Assembly: GCA_029204225.1 (NCBI GenBank)
Contig: CM055103.1
Span: 7,706,866 to 7,770,865, forward strand
Length of the DNA: 64,000 nt
DNA from: Diphasiastrum complanatum
Taxonomy: Eukaryota > Streptophyta > Lycopodiopsida > Lycopodiales > Lycopodiaceae
Direction: 5' to 3'
Part shown: piece by piece, positions 1-12,606 of the stretch
Numbering within the stretch: position 1 is the first letter of the stretch
Layout: each line of letters opens with the position of its first letter
Translations under genes and position numbers: made by a program
Notes under the pieces: generated by a model
Databases searched by the model: none
What the model saw: only the letters and a program-made list of their open reading frames with translations
Told to the model about the DNA's origin: nothing

Positions 1-108
1 TAATTTGCAGTCTGTAAGAATAACGAAAGAAACGAAACAGTTTATAGAATGTAGGAAATTGAGTTCCTGACGGATCCTATATCCAAGATGAGCATCCATT
101 GTCAATCA

Positions 109-173
109 AGGATGAAATCAGGTCATAGGTGTGCCACTGACAGGTAGGTACATTACTGTTATACTACAACCAG
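109..173 (-). repeat. tRNA-Asp-derived SINE head, copy 1 (degraded)
   Basis: On the minus strand this reads like the 5' two thirds of a plant tRNA-Asp(GTC): a TTGTAGTA-type A box, an anticodon loop containing CCTGTCA, and a decayed B box. The B box has lost its consensus (GATTTCATCC for GATTCGAATCC), so it is probably not transcribed by RNA polymerase III. It is paralogous to the better copy at 1051-1117. Confidence 0.55.
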
Positions 174-1050
174 ATTTCATGACTGAGCCATTGCATATAG
201 ATTTGTAACAACGTGACTCCTTTCCAAATTAAATCTCTGTCAGACAGTATCGAGCTAACATTCAGATAGAGAACCATTGTTAAACGATGTCAAGCTTACG
301 CTGTGACAGCCAAGTAGATGCCATTCGTAGTAGAATCATTCATGAGAGATCCTACTGCAACATGGTTGAAGCAGGTTCTGTGAGGCAGAATCGCTGCTAG
401 CTGACAAAGAAGATGCTAGGGCTAACATTGGTGCCAGTTGCCATTGTCAATTTTCTTGGTTTGTCATCTATAGAACTCGCTTTTACTAGACCATTTTTCA
501 GTTCTACTTTTCATTGCTTGCTTGATGTTCTTTCATCATTTCTCCAAGCACGCTTCCTATATTCTTGTTTGTTAGATTGTGATTACTTCATAATGTCCCT
601 ACTGATCTTTCACATCTGTGCAAACTGACCCTAGACATTCTGGAAACCCACCATCGCCCCGCTATTTCGTGTTTCTGGACACCGACAGTCAAGTTTTTCA
701 TGATTTTCATCCTCGAATTTTCTTCATCTTTGAGTTTCTCGGAATTTTTTTTATTTTCGAGTTTCTCGTAATTTTTTCGAGCCACACAGGAATTTTTCGA
801 GCCTCACAGGACTTTTTCGAGTTCCTAAGCTCAGAGTTCCATCACCACATTTCACCAAAAAACATTCCAGGAAACAACCGCCACATTGTTGTTTCACGTT
901 TCTTAAAACTAATCTGTTTGCAAATTTCTCAATTTTTTCAAGTTTTCGAGTTTTTGAGTCAAACATTCAAAAGAACTGAAACAGTCTGTAGAATGTAGGA
1001 AATCGAGTTCCTGACAGATCCTATATCCAAAATGAGCTACCATTGTCAAT

Positions 1051-1117
1051 CAAGGATTCGAATCAGGTCGTAGGTGTGCCACTGACAGGCGAGACACACT
1101 ACCATTGTACTACAACC
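1051..1117 (-). repeat. tRNA-Asp-derived SINE head, copy 2
   Basis: The minus strand shows TTGTAGTACAATGGTAG (A-box region of tRNA-Asp), then CGCCTGTCA (anticodon loop with GTC), then GATTCGAATCC, a match to the internal B-box promoter. The acceptor-stem 3' half of a real tRNA is absent and the following sequence is unrelated to tRNA, so this is a SINE head and not a tRNA gene. The SINE body would run toward about 960 on the minus strand; its tail is not clear. Confidence 0.6.
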
Positions 1118-1699
1118 AGACAGTTGCTAGAAGCCATAGCATCTCCGTTACATAGCAGACCCGTTGTTTTGGCAGATCTCTGTCAGAAGAATTGCAGCAC
1201 ACAAGGAGAGAATCGCTGCTAATAGAGGAATAATAGGCGCTAACAGAGATGTAGAGCTAGAAGATGCTTCCCCTAACATTGGCGCTAGTTGCCATTGACA
1301 ATCTTCTTGGATTTAGAACACAGAACTCGATTTTTACAAGCCCACTTTCCAGTTCTTGCTCGCTAATTATTGCTTGCTTCCTGTCGTACATTTCTCATTT
1401 CTCCAAGCATGCATTCCAGATTATTGTTTCTCATATCATGATTGTTTTAGAACGTCTCTATTGATCAATTAGATCTGTGCGAACTCATCTTATACTTTCC
1501 GGAAACCCACCGCCACACCGCTATTTCGTGTTTCTGGGCACCGCCAATCAAAAATTTGAGCTCTTGAAAATTTCGAGTTTCTCGATTTTTGCATCCGCCA
1601 ATTCTTCAATTTTTCGATTTTGCAATCCGCTGCTGTTTAAACATATAGCACACTTCACATTGAAATTTCTCTATGGGGCAAGGTGAGGCAAAAAGAAAA

Positions 1700-2344
1700 T
1701 GATGATAACTAGAGTTTAGAAAACTCCATTTATTTTATTGTTTAGATAACTTCATGTATTAGCAAGTAGCTTGACTTTTATTGTTATGGTTGAAATTTAC
1801 ATTGTGCAGTTCAAGCTACTTGCTAATTTTGTCATTGTTTTTAAATAACGACAAAATTTAGTACTTTTGTATTCTTACGGCAGAGACTTTTGAGTTGGAG
1901 ATTTAGAGGGCATCATCTGCCAACAACCCACGTCTTTAAAAGTGAAAAATATTGGATGGAAACTCAAAGGTGGTCTCTTGAACAAATAGGTGCCCTTTTG
2001 TTTCAAGCACAAGTCTAACCACCTTGAAGGTTGACTTTTCAACGGGCCACACAGTTTTACTTTTAATGGGATATGATTTTCTTCGATTGTTAGAGTACTT
2101 GAAATGATTTGACTTTTATACATTGAGAGGTTTTGCTACACTTGTTAATAGACTTTTTATGAGTACATAATATGCCTACGGTATTAGTTTTAATTGGACA
2201 TTGGCCATTTTTTAGCAATAAACTATATCAAATAATTGGTCTACCATTTTTTTAGCAATGAACTATATCAAATATTTGGTCTAGTAAGCCCATTTCAAAA
2301 TTCATATTTCATGGAATTACCATGCAAATCCAATAACACCTATG

Positions 2345-2400
<56 letters not shown>

Positions 2401-4126
2401 CATATGTACACATGTAATAGTATGGAACATTTTTTGCAAAACTAAATAGATGTATAAAGAAGTCAACCAACAAGCCAAGATGATACCTCTCCATGACCAA
2501 AAGGCATGACAAGTAGAAAAGAAGCTAGATCAAGGAGAAAAAAACAAACAATCTAAATCAAACAAAATGAAGACTCACATAATGAGATTCAAACTCATGC
2601 ACTGAGATTCAAAATGTACAAAATAAAATTCAACCTAACTATAAGTAATTTCCTTCTTGAATTGTTAATAAACTTGTCATGATATGTATGATGTTTCCAA
2701 GAATTTTATGTGAAAATGAAGATTTTTCCATGAAAATGATGTCATGTTAATGTGGGGACTCTGTAACAATCTCTTTATTGGCCCTGTACTAAAATTCAAT
2801 AAGAAATTGCACTAGTGGGAAGGACTTGAAGGTATGGAGTCTTGTCAAATTAACTGTTGAGGAAATAATTTAACAAATATTTGCACTGTATTCCCGGATT
2901 TTCATGGTGTTGAAGAATCTATGGCAAAAAGCAGACATGGCTTCTTCCCATGCAACTTTGAATAAAGTGCAGGCAGAGTCTAAATCTTCCATACAACAAT
3001 TTAATATTCCATTAGTATGCTGTAGTGAAAGGAGGGATTATAATAAGATGGCGGATTGTGCACTGTTAGCATGCAAGATTCGTATGTGGGCTCACACACA
3101 TACATGCATTGAAGTAAAATCCTTGCCGTCTCTCTCTCTCACACACACTCTCTGGCATTTGCCTTGCTGATGATGATGCATCTGTGAAGTGGGTCCAGTG
3201 CCAGTAAAAGGTCTCTTGACGTCAGTCCTTGTCCACACTATTTCACCAAACGGTCTTGATTTTTCACTCTTGAATTTATAGCGCAAAAACTCTTCAGCCC
3301 AACGAAATGAATGCACAATTGCTAACTATTTACCAAGTAAGAATCTACAAAACAGAAAAAGAAGTGTACAGAGCTCAAACAGGATTCAGTAGAATCAAGG
3401 ATTTAAGCTGTGTTGATGTGGAAATGTGTTCTTGCATGTACAATTATTTGAGTTAGATCAGGCAGTTTGAAAAAGCTAGGGAAGTACCATGAATTCGGAA
3501 AGAAAATTACGACTGCCAACACAAAAGGGCGCCTTGGTGGAGCCCTAGAACTTTCTAACGATTGGTTGCTTCTAAGTTTGACTTAAGAATCTGACTCTTT
3601 CGTCTGCTAGAGGTCATGAGTTCTACTCCATTTCAAAAGAGGTTAAGTGCTGAAATTTTATCGGTTTTCCCTATCCACCTGTCTGCCATAACTGGGCTTT
3701 GAGCCGATAAAATTTGCATACCGCTATTGAATCACGGTGCAACAAAGTCAGGCTGTCTACCAAAGACAATAGAAGAGCCTCGTAAACCATTTGTTATACG
3801 AGCTTAGATATATGCAATCTCTGATTTCATTCCTGCACTGTCATGGGATATATCACAAATGGCCTTCATAAAATGATAGATACTTCACCTCACTTGCTGT
3901 TGTCCCTTGATACACGCTAGCAGATTAAGCCTCTGTGCAACCCGGAGAAGCTGAGTTTGCCACCTTAGCTATTCCAGCTCCCTTCCAAAATATAAAGACA
4001 AGCAGCATGATAGATCTAGATCTTGAACAAACGCCCTAGAAGCGGTTTTATGTTATGTAGGACCTAGGTCCTAGACCATGAACAACTGCCCAAAAAAGGG
4101 TCAATATAATAAAAGAATGGGAAGCT
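1700..4126. other. Intergenic region, no gene recognised
   Basis: The stretch is AT-rich with short open frames only. It contains the TA microsatellite at 2349-2395 and a short CT/CA run near 3128-3160. At about 3520-3640 a tRNA-like B-box motif (GGTCATGAGTTCTACTCC) appears without a convincing A box. It forms the 3' flank of the receptor kinase gene on its right side. Confidence 0.6.
2349..2395. repeat. TA dinucleotide microsatellite
   Basis: Uninterrupted TA repeat of roughly 23 units, followed by a TACATATACATATG transition into unique sequence. Confidence 0.95.
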
Positions 4127-7100
4127 TTACACTATATCAATCAAATCAGAACTTTCGATCGACATGCCCCGGCTTTCCAGTTTAACTTGCTTCAGTCTAT
4201 CTACTGCTTCTCTCATTGTGGGTCTCTCAACTGGAGATGCATTTGTACACAATAAAGCAGTCTTGAGGACAAGAAGTATCTCTAATTGAACCAAGCGAGA
4301 TATGGCTTCCAAACGAGGGTCTATGACTTCCTCCAAACTTGCTCTTTGAGCAATTCTGCTTCTGGCCCAAGTCACAATGTCCATACCATCAGGAAAGCTG
4401 GGATCTGTTGGAAGCTTTCCAGTCACCAGCTCCATAAGTACAACACCAAAACTGTAGGTGTCGGTCTTCTCTGTTGCTTTCATTGTATATGCATACTCTG
4501 CAAACACAGAACCACACCTTGAAAAAATCAAACAATCAAACCAACCCAAAAAATACAAGCAGTCACTCCAAGATGATCTAAATCAGACTGATCAAGCTCT
4601 TAGAAAAAATCAGTCAATGAGAATTCTTACAAAGGTTGCTTTTTACAGACTTGCTCAATGAAAATTGTCATTACAAACAGTTTATCTGGTGTTACAATGG
4701 AAAAAAATGTCTCCAACCAACACTTTACCTGGTGCCATGTATCCATACGAACCGGCAATGGCAGAAATAGACTCCGTGACACAAGATGCATCAATCAGCT
4801 TCGCAAGTCCAAAATCCCCCAAATGTGCTTCTGTTCGTGAATCCAGAAGGATGTTGTTCGATTTTATATCCCGATGCAATATTTGAGGCACACAGTCATG
4901 GTGCAAATAAGCAATTCCTTCCGCCACTCCAACGGCAACCTTATATCTAGTCTCCCATCTTAGAGGTTCACCTGCTGGCCCATGAAGGCGATCCCAAAGA
5001 CTGCCATTGGGCATGTAGTCGTAGACCAGCAAATTCAGGCCCTTATGAGAACAAAAGCCAATAAGCTTCACAAGGTGACGATGTCTAATCTTTCCAAGAG
5101 TCATTACCTCCCGCAAGAAGCTTTTGTCCTTAGCGGTATCATCTTTGCAAAGGCCATCCACTTTCTTCACGGCAAGCATAACCCCTGACTGTAGTTTACC
5201 CTTGTAGACTGTACCAAATCCTCCTGACCCAATGATATTGCCGTCGCTTAGGTAATTGGTTGCCAACATTAGGTCACTGAATGTCAGCTGTCTACCTGGA
5301 AATAAATCATCTCTGAATGAAGGGGTTAAAACTAAATGTTTCTGTCTAAGCTTGTGATTGTAAATCCACCAAGCACCTGCTAAAAGAACGAAAATGATCA
5401 ATGCTGTACCCACCACAATCACTGATACCAGCAGTTTTGAGATCCTACTGCCATTTGAAGTGTCCAGACCTACAGTAGATGGCATAGGAACCTGTGGTCC
5501 CGAATTGTCACACTCTTGAGTTAATGGATACCCGCATAAACCTTTGTTGCCCATGAAGGCAGAAAGGGGCATCTTGGCAAATATTGAATTTTTTGGCACT
5601 GCTCCAGTCAGATTATTGTTCGACACATTGAAGGCATACAAACTAACCATCTGACCTAGAGAAGGTGGTAACTCTCCAGATAAGTCATTGTTCGACAAAT
5701 CCAGAGCTTCCAGCTTTGTCAGCTCCCCTAGTGCAGGGGAAATTTCCCCAGCAAGTCCGTTGAAACTAAGATTTAGAACGGTTTGTAAGGTTGAAAGATT
5801 GCCCAAATCCGCAGGAATGGATCCTGTCAGCCGATTGCTATCTAGCCGAAGCTCGAGCAGGAGGTTAAATCGCCCAAGAGATGTCGGAATAGCACCACTA
5901 AGATTATTCACCTGCAGCTCAAGAAACTGGAGAGATGTGAGATTTCCAAGCTCAGGGGGAACAGCTCCTGTTAGCATGTTATTACTTAGTTTCAAGAACG
6001 ACAATTTCTGGCACCTCCCAAGCTCGGAGGGAATGAATCCGTTGAGGTGATTTGAAGACAAATCCAATTCACCCAATATTGGGAGTTGGCCAAATTCGGA
6101 GGGAATAGTTCCTGAAAGCATGTTGTCATTCAATTCCACATGAGAAAGATTGCGGCACGCACCCAGTTGTTGAGGAATACGACCAGTCAGTTTGTTGAAA
6201 CTGAGGTCTAGTAAATACAATGCTCGAATATTACCCAGTTCAGCTGGAATAGCTCCAGTTAATGCATTATATCCTAGTCTCAGCCTCCATAGGCCCTTTG
6301 ATAAGCCTAGCTGTGGAAGTATAGTCCCAGTTAAATTGTTTTGGGAAAGGTCCAATAGCAGCAGAGAACCGGAAGAGCTCACATCAGGTACAGGTCCAGT
6401 GAATTTGTTGTAAGACAGATTAATTATGCTCAAATTTTTGCAGTTAGAAAGCTCAGATGGAATAGGACCAGACAGATTATTCTGATAAAGCAGAAGCTCC
6501 TGTAAATCTTTGAGCTGCCCAAATTTTGACGATATGCTTCCTCTAAGACTGTTCTGTGCCAAATCTACAAGCTGAAGGCTAGTAGCATCTCCAAGCTCAG
6601 GAGGAATGGCTCCTGTCAAATTGTTCAATCTTAGATGCAAAAACACCAAGTTTTTCAGCTTCCCAAAAGTTGGAGGTACGCTGCCATCAAGATGGTTGCC
6701 ATATAGATCCAACTTGGCAAGACTGAGGCAGTTGCCCAGCTCCAATGGAATTGCACCTGTCAGCTGATTATTATACAGATAAAGATAAGTAAGGCTTTTG
6801 ATCTGACCAAGCTCAGGAGGAATGCCCCCACTGAGGTTGTTGTCGTAGAGGGCTAATGTTTCCAAACTGCTGCAATTTCCCAGCTCTTTTGGGATGGCGC
6901 CCGATAGCGCATTATCAAATAGGAAGAGGCTAGTTAAGTTTCTGAGCTTGCCCAAGGAGGGAGGGATGATACCGCTCAGACTGTTTCCGTTTAGGTCAAG
7001 CTCCACCAAAGCAATGCAATCCCCTAGCTCCCAGGGAATACCTCCAGACAGGGAATTTTCCCCCAAATAAAGATGCTGTAGAGCCACCAACTTCCCAAGC

Positions 7101-8188
7101 TCACTGGGAATTTGTCCTTCTAATTGATTTCCTGACAAGACCAAGTAGTCCAGAGTTCCAAGATGACCTAACTCCAAAGGAATGGATCCCGTGAGGTTAT
7201 TATCAGAAAGATCCAAGGTCTGCAGCTGCAAGAGGCGCCCAAACTGTCGCGGAATTGTCCCTTCAAGGGAGTTTCCTAAGAGATTGAGGTACACTAATTT
7301 GCTGCAATAGCTTAGCTCCACAGGAATTTGTCCGCTGAGGCTGTTGTTATACGCAGAAAGGCTTGTGAGATTCTGTAAGCTCCCCAGTTCTGCGGGAATG
7401 ATGCCATCTAAATTGTTTTGAGCTAACCCAAGAACGCTCAGACTTTTGCATCTTGAAAGATCAGAAGGGATTGAGCCACTGAAATTGTTGTGTTGCAGCA
7501 TCAAGGTTTGTAGATTCCTCAAGTTTCCAAGCTCCTTTGGAATTGGACCAGATAGTTGACAAGTGGAGAAGCCCAACACAACAAGATTACTGCAGTTACC
7601 TAGGGATGTAGGTATGAGGCCAGTAATCATGTTATCCCCGGCTCGCAGCTGCTGTAGCTGGTGAAGCTGGCCTAGTTGTATAGGAACCTCTCCAGAAAGC
7701 CGGTTTGAATATATAAGCAGCTCTACAAGATTGGACAGATTGCTGAGCTCCACGGGGATGCTGCCAATGAAAGAGTTGCTGTAGAGGTGAAGCTCTTGCA
7801 AATTGAGAAGCTGACCAACTTCTTTGGGGATTTGTCCAGTTAAGGCATTCTGTGAAAGATCTAGCCGCTGCAGAGCACTCAGGTTTCCAATAGCTGCTGA
7901 CATTTTCCCTGATAAGCCCTGATTTGGTAAGTCAACAGCGATAACTCGCTTCTTGGCTGAGTCACAAGAAACTCCTTGCCATGAACAAGGGCTTGTGCTA
8001 GCTTTCCAGCTACGCAGAGCTCCTGACGGATCTTTGAATTGCTTCTTCACCTCCCACAAAGCCTTTCCATCATCAGAGAGTGACTCAGCACTACATCGCA
8101 TGGCAAACATCCCCAGCACGAAATAGAGAGCTCTGATAGTTTCCATCTGTGGCCTTGTATGTCTGTCAAAGGAAGTGGGTTTCTGCAT
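4127..8188 (-). CDS. LRR receptor-like serine/threonine kinase, GSO1/GSO2-like (2 exons)
   Basis: Plasma-membrane receptor kinase with about 33 extracellular leucine-rich repeats. Exon 1 is 8188-4729 and exon 2 is 4497-4127. The 231-bp intron (donor GTAAAG, acceptor TTTGCAG) splits the Glu codon of the APE motif. The joined frame is 1276 codons plus TAA. Order: signal peptide (if started at the second ATG, 8146, it is a clean METIRALYF-type peptide), an LRR N-terminal cap with CSWQGVSC, the LRRs, a membrane span at about 918-941, then a kinase with a GSGGFGTVY loop, AVKK lysine, HRDIK (H1104), DFG (D1124) and SYGYMAPE (E1154). All catalytic residues are present, so it is an RD kinase. LRR number, HLGDFGLAK and the YAYTMKATEK segment resemble Arabidopsis GSO1/GSO2, receptors for sulfated peptides in barrier formation. 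Orthology is inferred; the ligand is unknown. ATG 8188 is the first in frame, but 8146 may be the true start. Confidence 0.96.
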
Positions 8189-8292
8189 TATCAATTTACG
8201 ATGATCAGCACTACTATTTCGGTTTGCAGATCGGATGGATTTATGTTTGAACTGCCGTTATGTAAAAGAGGGTAAACCTCAGGAGTGCACGT

Positions 8293-8361
8293 TTATGGGT
8301 TGGGCTCAGAATCAGATAGCAAAGGAGAAATGAGATCTTTACACTTTCTTCTTTTAACCAT
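8293..8361 (-). other. Upstream ORF of 22 codons before the receptor kinase
   Basis: An ATG at 8361 opens a 22-residue frame (MVKRRKCKDL start) ending in TAA at 8293, about 105 bases before the kinase ATG at 8188. A second minimal ATG-TAG lies just upstream. If transcription starts near the TATA-like site at 8417-8425, both are in the leader and could lower translation of the kinase. Whether they are in the mRNA is inference. Confidence 0.35.
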
Positions 8362-8416
8362 GTACGGCTACATCCTGTAACACGATCAATTAGCAAATTC
8401 TAGATGCAGCTCACTC

Positions 8417-8425
8417 CTTTAAATA
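8417..8425 (-). promoter_or_regulatory. Candidate TATA box of the receptor kinase
   Basis: The minus strand reads GAGTATTTAAAGGAG about 230 bases upstream of the first ATG, a good TATA-like match at a plausible distance. No experimental start site is known. Confidence 0.35.
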
Positions 8426-8439
8426 CTCTTCTCGACACC

Positions 8440-11400
8440 ATATTCCAGCTGCCATGCTTCTCATTACAGACTTCTTTCTAAAACAGACTTCCTTCCTGTC
8501 ACCAACCGACTAATAAGAAGTAACAGTGCTGAGTCAGGTAGGCGATAGTAAATCAAGAGTGAACTCCCAACAACGCCTATTTTAGACGGATCGAGAGCAG
8601 TCAGCTGCTGATACAATTGATGATCTCAGAAGGATTCAACTATTACTCTGCCGCAAACAGGAGCTTGAACTTAAAACCCTTTCCATAGCAATGCCAGTTT
8701 TGAACTTATAACCGTCCATGGCATGCATGGTCATCGCTGAGACTTTCCGGAAGTCAATAACCTACAGCTCGCAGCTCCATTCGGCACTCCGAAAGGTCCC
8801 CAACCCAGCCCAGGTCCCACAATACCTCAACATCCCGCTCTCAGTCCAACACATCAACGCAGCTCTAGTCTCAAGGCGCTGCTGCCCACCTTTTGGTTGC
8901 TACCCATTTGCCAACCGCCTGAAAGTATCAGTCCCCACTCCTGCTAAGCCGAATTCCCTGACGCATACACTATACATATCCTTTTTGCTTGAGAAAGCTG
9001 AGCAATTATTTAAAATATTGATTCTACAACACATCACAATAAAATGAGAGATCACTGATGGGATGGGGGCTCCGTATGCTTGACCTTGACCTGTATTACG
9101 GATGTGAAATTGATCGAGACTCCAAATGCATCTTATCTACCGCACGAAGCTTATCTGCTGCACACCAGTGTACAAGCCAACCCAGTTGAGGAGTGAGCCC
9201 AACACCGTGGAAGAAATGAATGTAAATCATAAATCAATCTTCCGATTCTTCTCCATCTCCATCTCAATTCCAGGCCATTTCATTGGAGACTTCTTGGAGT
9301 GTGGGGGCATGCTCATTCCATATCCACAAATTTCAACGTTTCCCCATAAAGTAGAGAAAACACATAGACTCAATCTCTATGAAGTGACCTTCAGGCTTCT
9401 TTAGGATTCTATACAAAGGATTCTGGTGTGAACATGGTTAGTGGAACCCACTAGGGTCACCCTCCCATGGACTCAGCAAGCTTGCTATTGTGAGCTAGTT
9501 CCCTGTGTGGCATAACTTCTAGTGAGTAGAGAGAGCGTCGCATAATCTAGTTCAAATGTGTGTGAATGCGGTTATGTGAAGTGATACCTATTGGGTTCAT
9601 CCTTCAATAAACTTGGCAAGCTCGATAGGGGGAGCTAGTTCCCGTGTGAAACCTAGCATAACCCAACTCCATTTCGATACACAAACTCAATGTCAAGGAA
9701 GTTCTTTGAACAAGTTGACTTCTTAGCAAGTGAATATGTTTTCTAGTGTGCTTTTTGGGAGGTTTTTGGGGGCCGACATTGAAGTTAAAATTTGTAGGAA
9801 ATAGAAAACTATTTAGCTAGAGAGCAATGGTCACCCTCAAAAGAAATTCCTCACATGATGCCAAGTGCCAATCTTCTTTTTATGTTTAATAAAATAAAAC
9901 AAGGGATATTGATTCAATCAAATTTTATAGTATGTTTTTTCTTATAGAAGTTTCATGTGGACAACCTCTTAATGATTGACATATAAAGTTCAACTACTAG
10001 ATTCCAATCTCTAAATGACCAAGCAACTTGAGCTTTCATGTCCAAGCTCTAGATGTTAATCTCTCGAGTCTAAATGGATGGCCACATTGAGATTTTGCCA
10101 CAAGGTCAACAGCCAAATATCTTCTACGAATACAAAGGACAAACAAGCACTTGGTATTAAGTCATTCAAAGGTCACCTAGCTATTTTTGCTCCAATAAAA
10201 GGTTTAAGTTAGTACATTCAAGTTTTAGTAAAGTTATTGCCTCGTTTAGTAAATGTTGACATGATGTGAGATCATCTCCATATGATATCACAAATGCAAT
10301 TAGGGAGCAATTCTATGGAAGCCTCCTTGAGAATATTGACCATATCTTGAAATGTTTTATTGTTGTCTAGGTTTTTTCTTTTTTGAGATAATTTTAGCAA
10401 CTAACTTCCTCTTATGTATCTCATTTACAAGTTGGCCTAGCTATGTTGGATGAGACTCATGGATGGCTCCTTTCTACCGTAGCAAGATTTGAGCATGAGC
10501 ATAGTTGCCATAGTAAACATTCACAAATTTCCCCTAAGGAGACAAGGAATGTTTGTTTCCCATGAGTGTTGCTATCTAGATATTGGAGGTCCAAACTTTT
10601 ATCAAATAAAATCTTCCAACTACACTTTTAGAGTAATTATATATAGCTAGCATGCTAAAAAAATAAAGAAATACATAGAACTACCTTGTTGAACTAATAT
10701 TTACATTTGGCAACTAGAAATTGGCATTTTTGTAGCAACGCTCTTTAGAATCAATCAAAAAAAAAAAATGGGCATTGGCTGTTAGGTCCTTTTCTGGCAT
10801 GAGGTTGGTCTCGTCAGAGAGTCCTAAAAGGGAAGTGGCCCACACTGGCCTTACGTCAGTGACCGAGGAAAAACGCTTCCAACCTTGGTGGCCCGCTCGA
10901 ACACCTCGTGCTCCTCCTACCAATGGAAGTTTTTCAGGCTTTCGTATGTATATGGTCGGAAGAGGGTGAGGTCTGTTGCTGTCAACATTGTTTAAGCAAC
11001 CGGCACAATTCATGTCATCCCATAACATTATTGTACTCTACAATGTATGAAGATGGGTCGTTTCTAGGTACTCGCAATTGCTACCCAACTGCATACTGGA
11101 TAGCCCTTAGTAATCCTTGGTGTTCTGTCTCCAATACATTACTAGACTTCTCACTTTCAGCCTAGTACTAGGGATATTAGACAGGGCATCTGCAATACGA
11201 TAGTAGTCTTGCTAAACTAGTATAATCAGGTCCAGTGGGCATAGTCACACTAACCCTAGATTACCAGTATGTTTGTGCATTTCATTGCTAGCTTTAATTG
11301 GTGTGCTGCTACTTATTGTGTGTCTCTACTACCATTCTACTAGCTTGAACCAGTATGGCTCTATTATAGTTTGTGAAACTTACGTCAGCACTAAATATGG

Positions 11401-11778
11401 TGGCCAACTGCAAATGCAACTCTGGTCATCAAAAAATAGTGTCACGCCTTATTCTGTAGGTGAATTCAGTATTGAACTGGATGCTGGCTACAATACCTTA
11501 CTAGTCAGAATGGAAAAGGTGTCATACGTTAACTAGGTCTTTCCTTACTATGGTTTCTAGAAGTACATCACTAATCCAAATGTTGCTATTGTATTCAACT
11601 TCCTACAACAAACAACAACTCTTACAAGTTGTGGCTATAGGGCCAGAGCCAGAGGAGGTGTATGCTTGATAAGCATCCCATTTGTAGTGTAGTACATGTG
11701 GCAGTACTATAACCTAGTCAAAATGTTACACTAGGTGAACGTGTATAGCAAGGTTGGGTATGTTTCGTACAATCACAA
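8440..11778. other. Intergenic region, no gene recognised
   Basis: Several open frames under 110 codons (for example 8718-9047 and 10714-11028) have no recognisable domain. Two short related segments with GAGCTAGTTCCC occur near 9490 and 9635, suggesting an old local duplication. The part after about 11060 resembles the sequence right of the solo LTR (12607-12900), so that LTR appears inserted into one unit. Confidence 0.5.
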
Positions 11779-12606
11779 TGTGAAAAATGCAAAAATAAGC
11801 TTGGTAGAGGCCAAAAATCTTGTATATAGATAAACACACATGTGTGGAGCCTGTTCCCACGTGTGAAACTAGTGTACTTGTCATGTACCATAATCATATA
11901 TGTTGTACATATGATTTAATTCAAGTTCTAGTGGCTAAAATGGCCAAAGACTAGTTTTCTAGACATATGACACATGGCATCAATCTATTGATTGCATAAG
12001 CCACATCCTTTGGTTAGGTGTCATATTCCATGTGTAGAGGACAGCTCACACGTGTGGAACAAGCTGAAGTAGACAAATTTTGACTTCTAGAAGATTTCTA
12101 AGTAGATCTCCATATAGAAGGAAAATGGACCAAAAGTGCTCAAAATAGAAGGTTTTGTCCAAGGGTTTTGCATGATGAATCATCATATGCCAAAGCACCT
12201 TCACACATGTGGGATCAGAGGGATGATCAGTACCACGAGCTCCCACTTATTGTATATATAGAGCCACATTTGGCCATAATCATTGTGAGACACCAATCTT
12301 GGTTTTGGAAGCAATTTTGAGTGATTCTCTCCATTTGTCTACATTTGTTTTGATTGTTTTGAGGTTCTATCAATGTGTACTTGATTTTCAAGTTGGAGTC
12401 CGTACTCAGACAGTGTTTCACACGTGTGAAACCAGAAAGTACACTTACCTTCAATTAATGATTGTTCTTGTTAGGATTTTGTGTCTAGAATTGATCTAGA
12501 TTGATCTTAATCTGAAGTAGATTGATAGATCAAGTAATCTGACAACCAATCCCTCTTGAGGATCAGATTAGGATCCACTCTTGGTCCTTTTTGTACTTTT
12601 TGCACA
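11779..12606 (+). mobile_element. Solo LTR, family 1 (828 bp)
   Basis: It begins TGTGAAAAATGC and ends TTTTTGCACA, short inverted ends typical of an LTR. It is flanked by ACAA on both sides (11775-11778 and 12607-12610), consistent with a target-site duplication. No primer-binding site or polypurine tract adjoins it, so it is a solo LTR. An inverted copy lies at 56814-57639 as the 3' LTR of element H. The U3 side carries repeated CACACRTGTG palindromes (near 11847, 11868, 12047, 12203 and 12420). Confidence 0.8.

Larger units (their letters stand above)
33..1560. repeat. Direct tandem duplication, unit about 0.65 kb, 945 bp apart
   Basis: Two diverged copies of one block lie in the same orientation, about 33-700 and 977-1560. 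Shared landmarks are AGAATGTAGGAAAT (49 and 992), the SINE-like head (109-173 and 1051-1117), CTAACATTGG (about 420 and 1272), CTCCAAGCA (about 542 and 1401) and GGAAACCCACC (about 641 and 1501). No coding potential was recognised. The 3' side of copy 1 (about 711-830) also holds short TTTCGAG-rich repeats that copy 2 has only in part. Confidence 0.8.

Noticed and set aside
1051-1117. Functional tRNA-Asp gene
   Set aside because: The 3' acceptor half is missing and the flanks do not pair; it is a SINE head.
8718-9047. 109-codon open frame upstream of the receptor kinase
   Set aside because: No domain, no splice context, and codon pattern no better than chance.
10714-11028. 104-codon minus-strand frame with some GC-rich sequence
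   Set aside because: No recognisable family; a poly-A run at one end suggests an old insertion, but it cannot be named.
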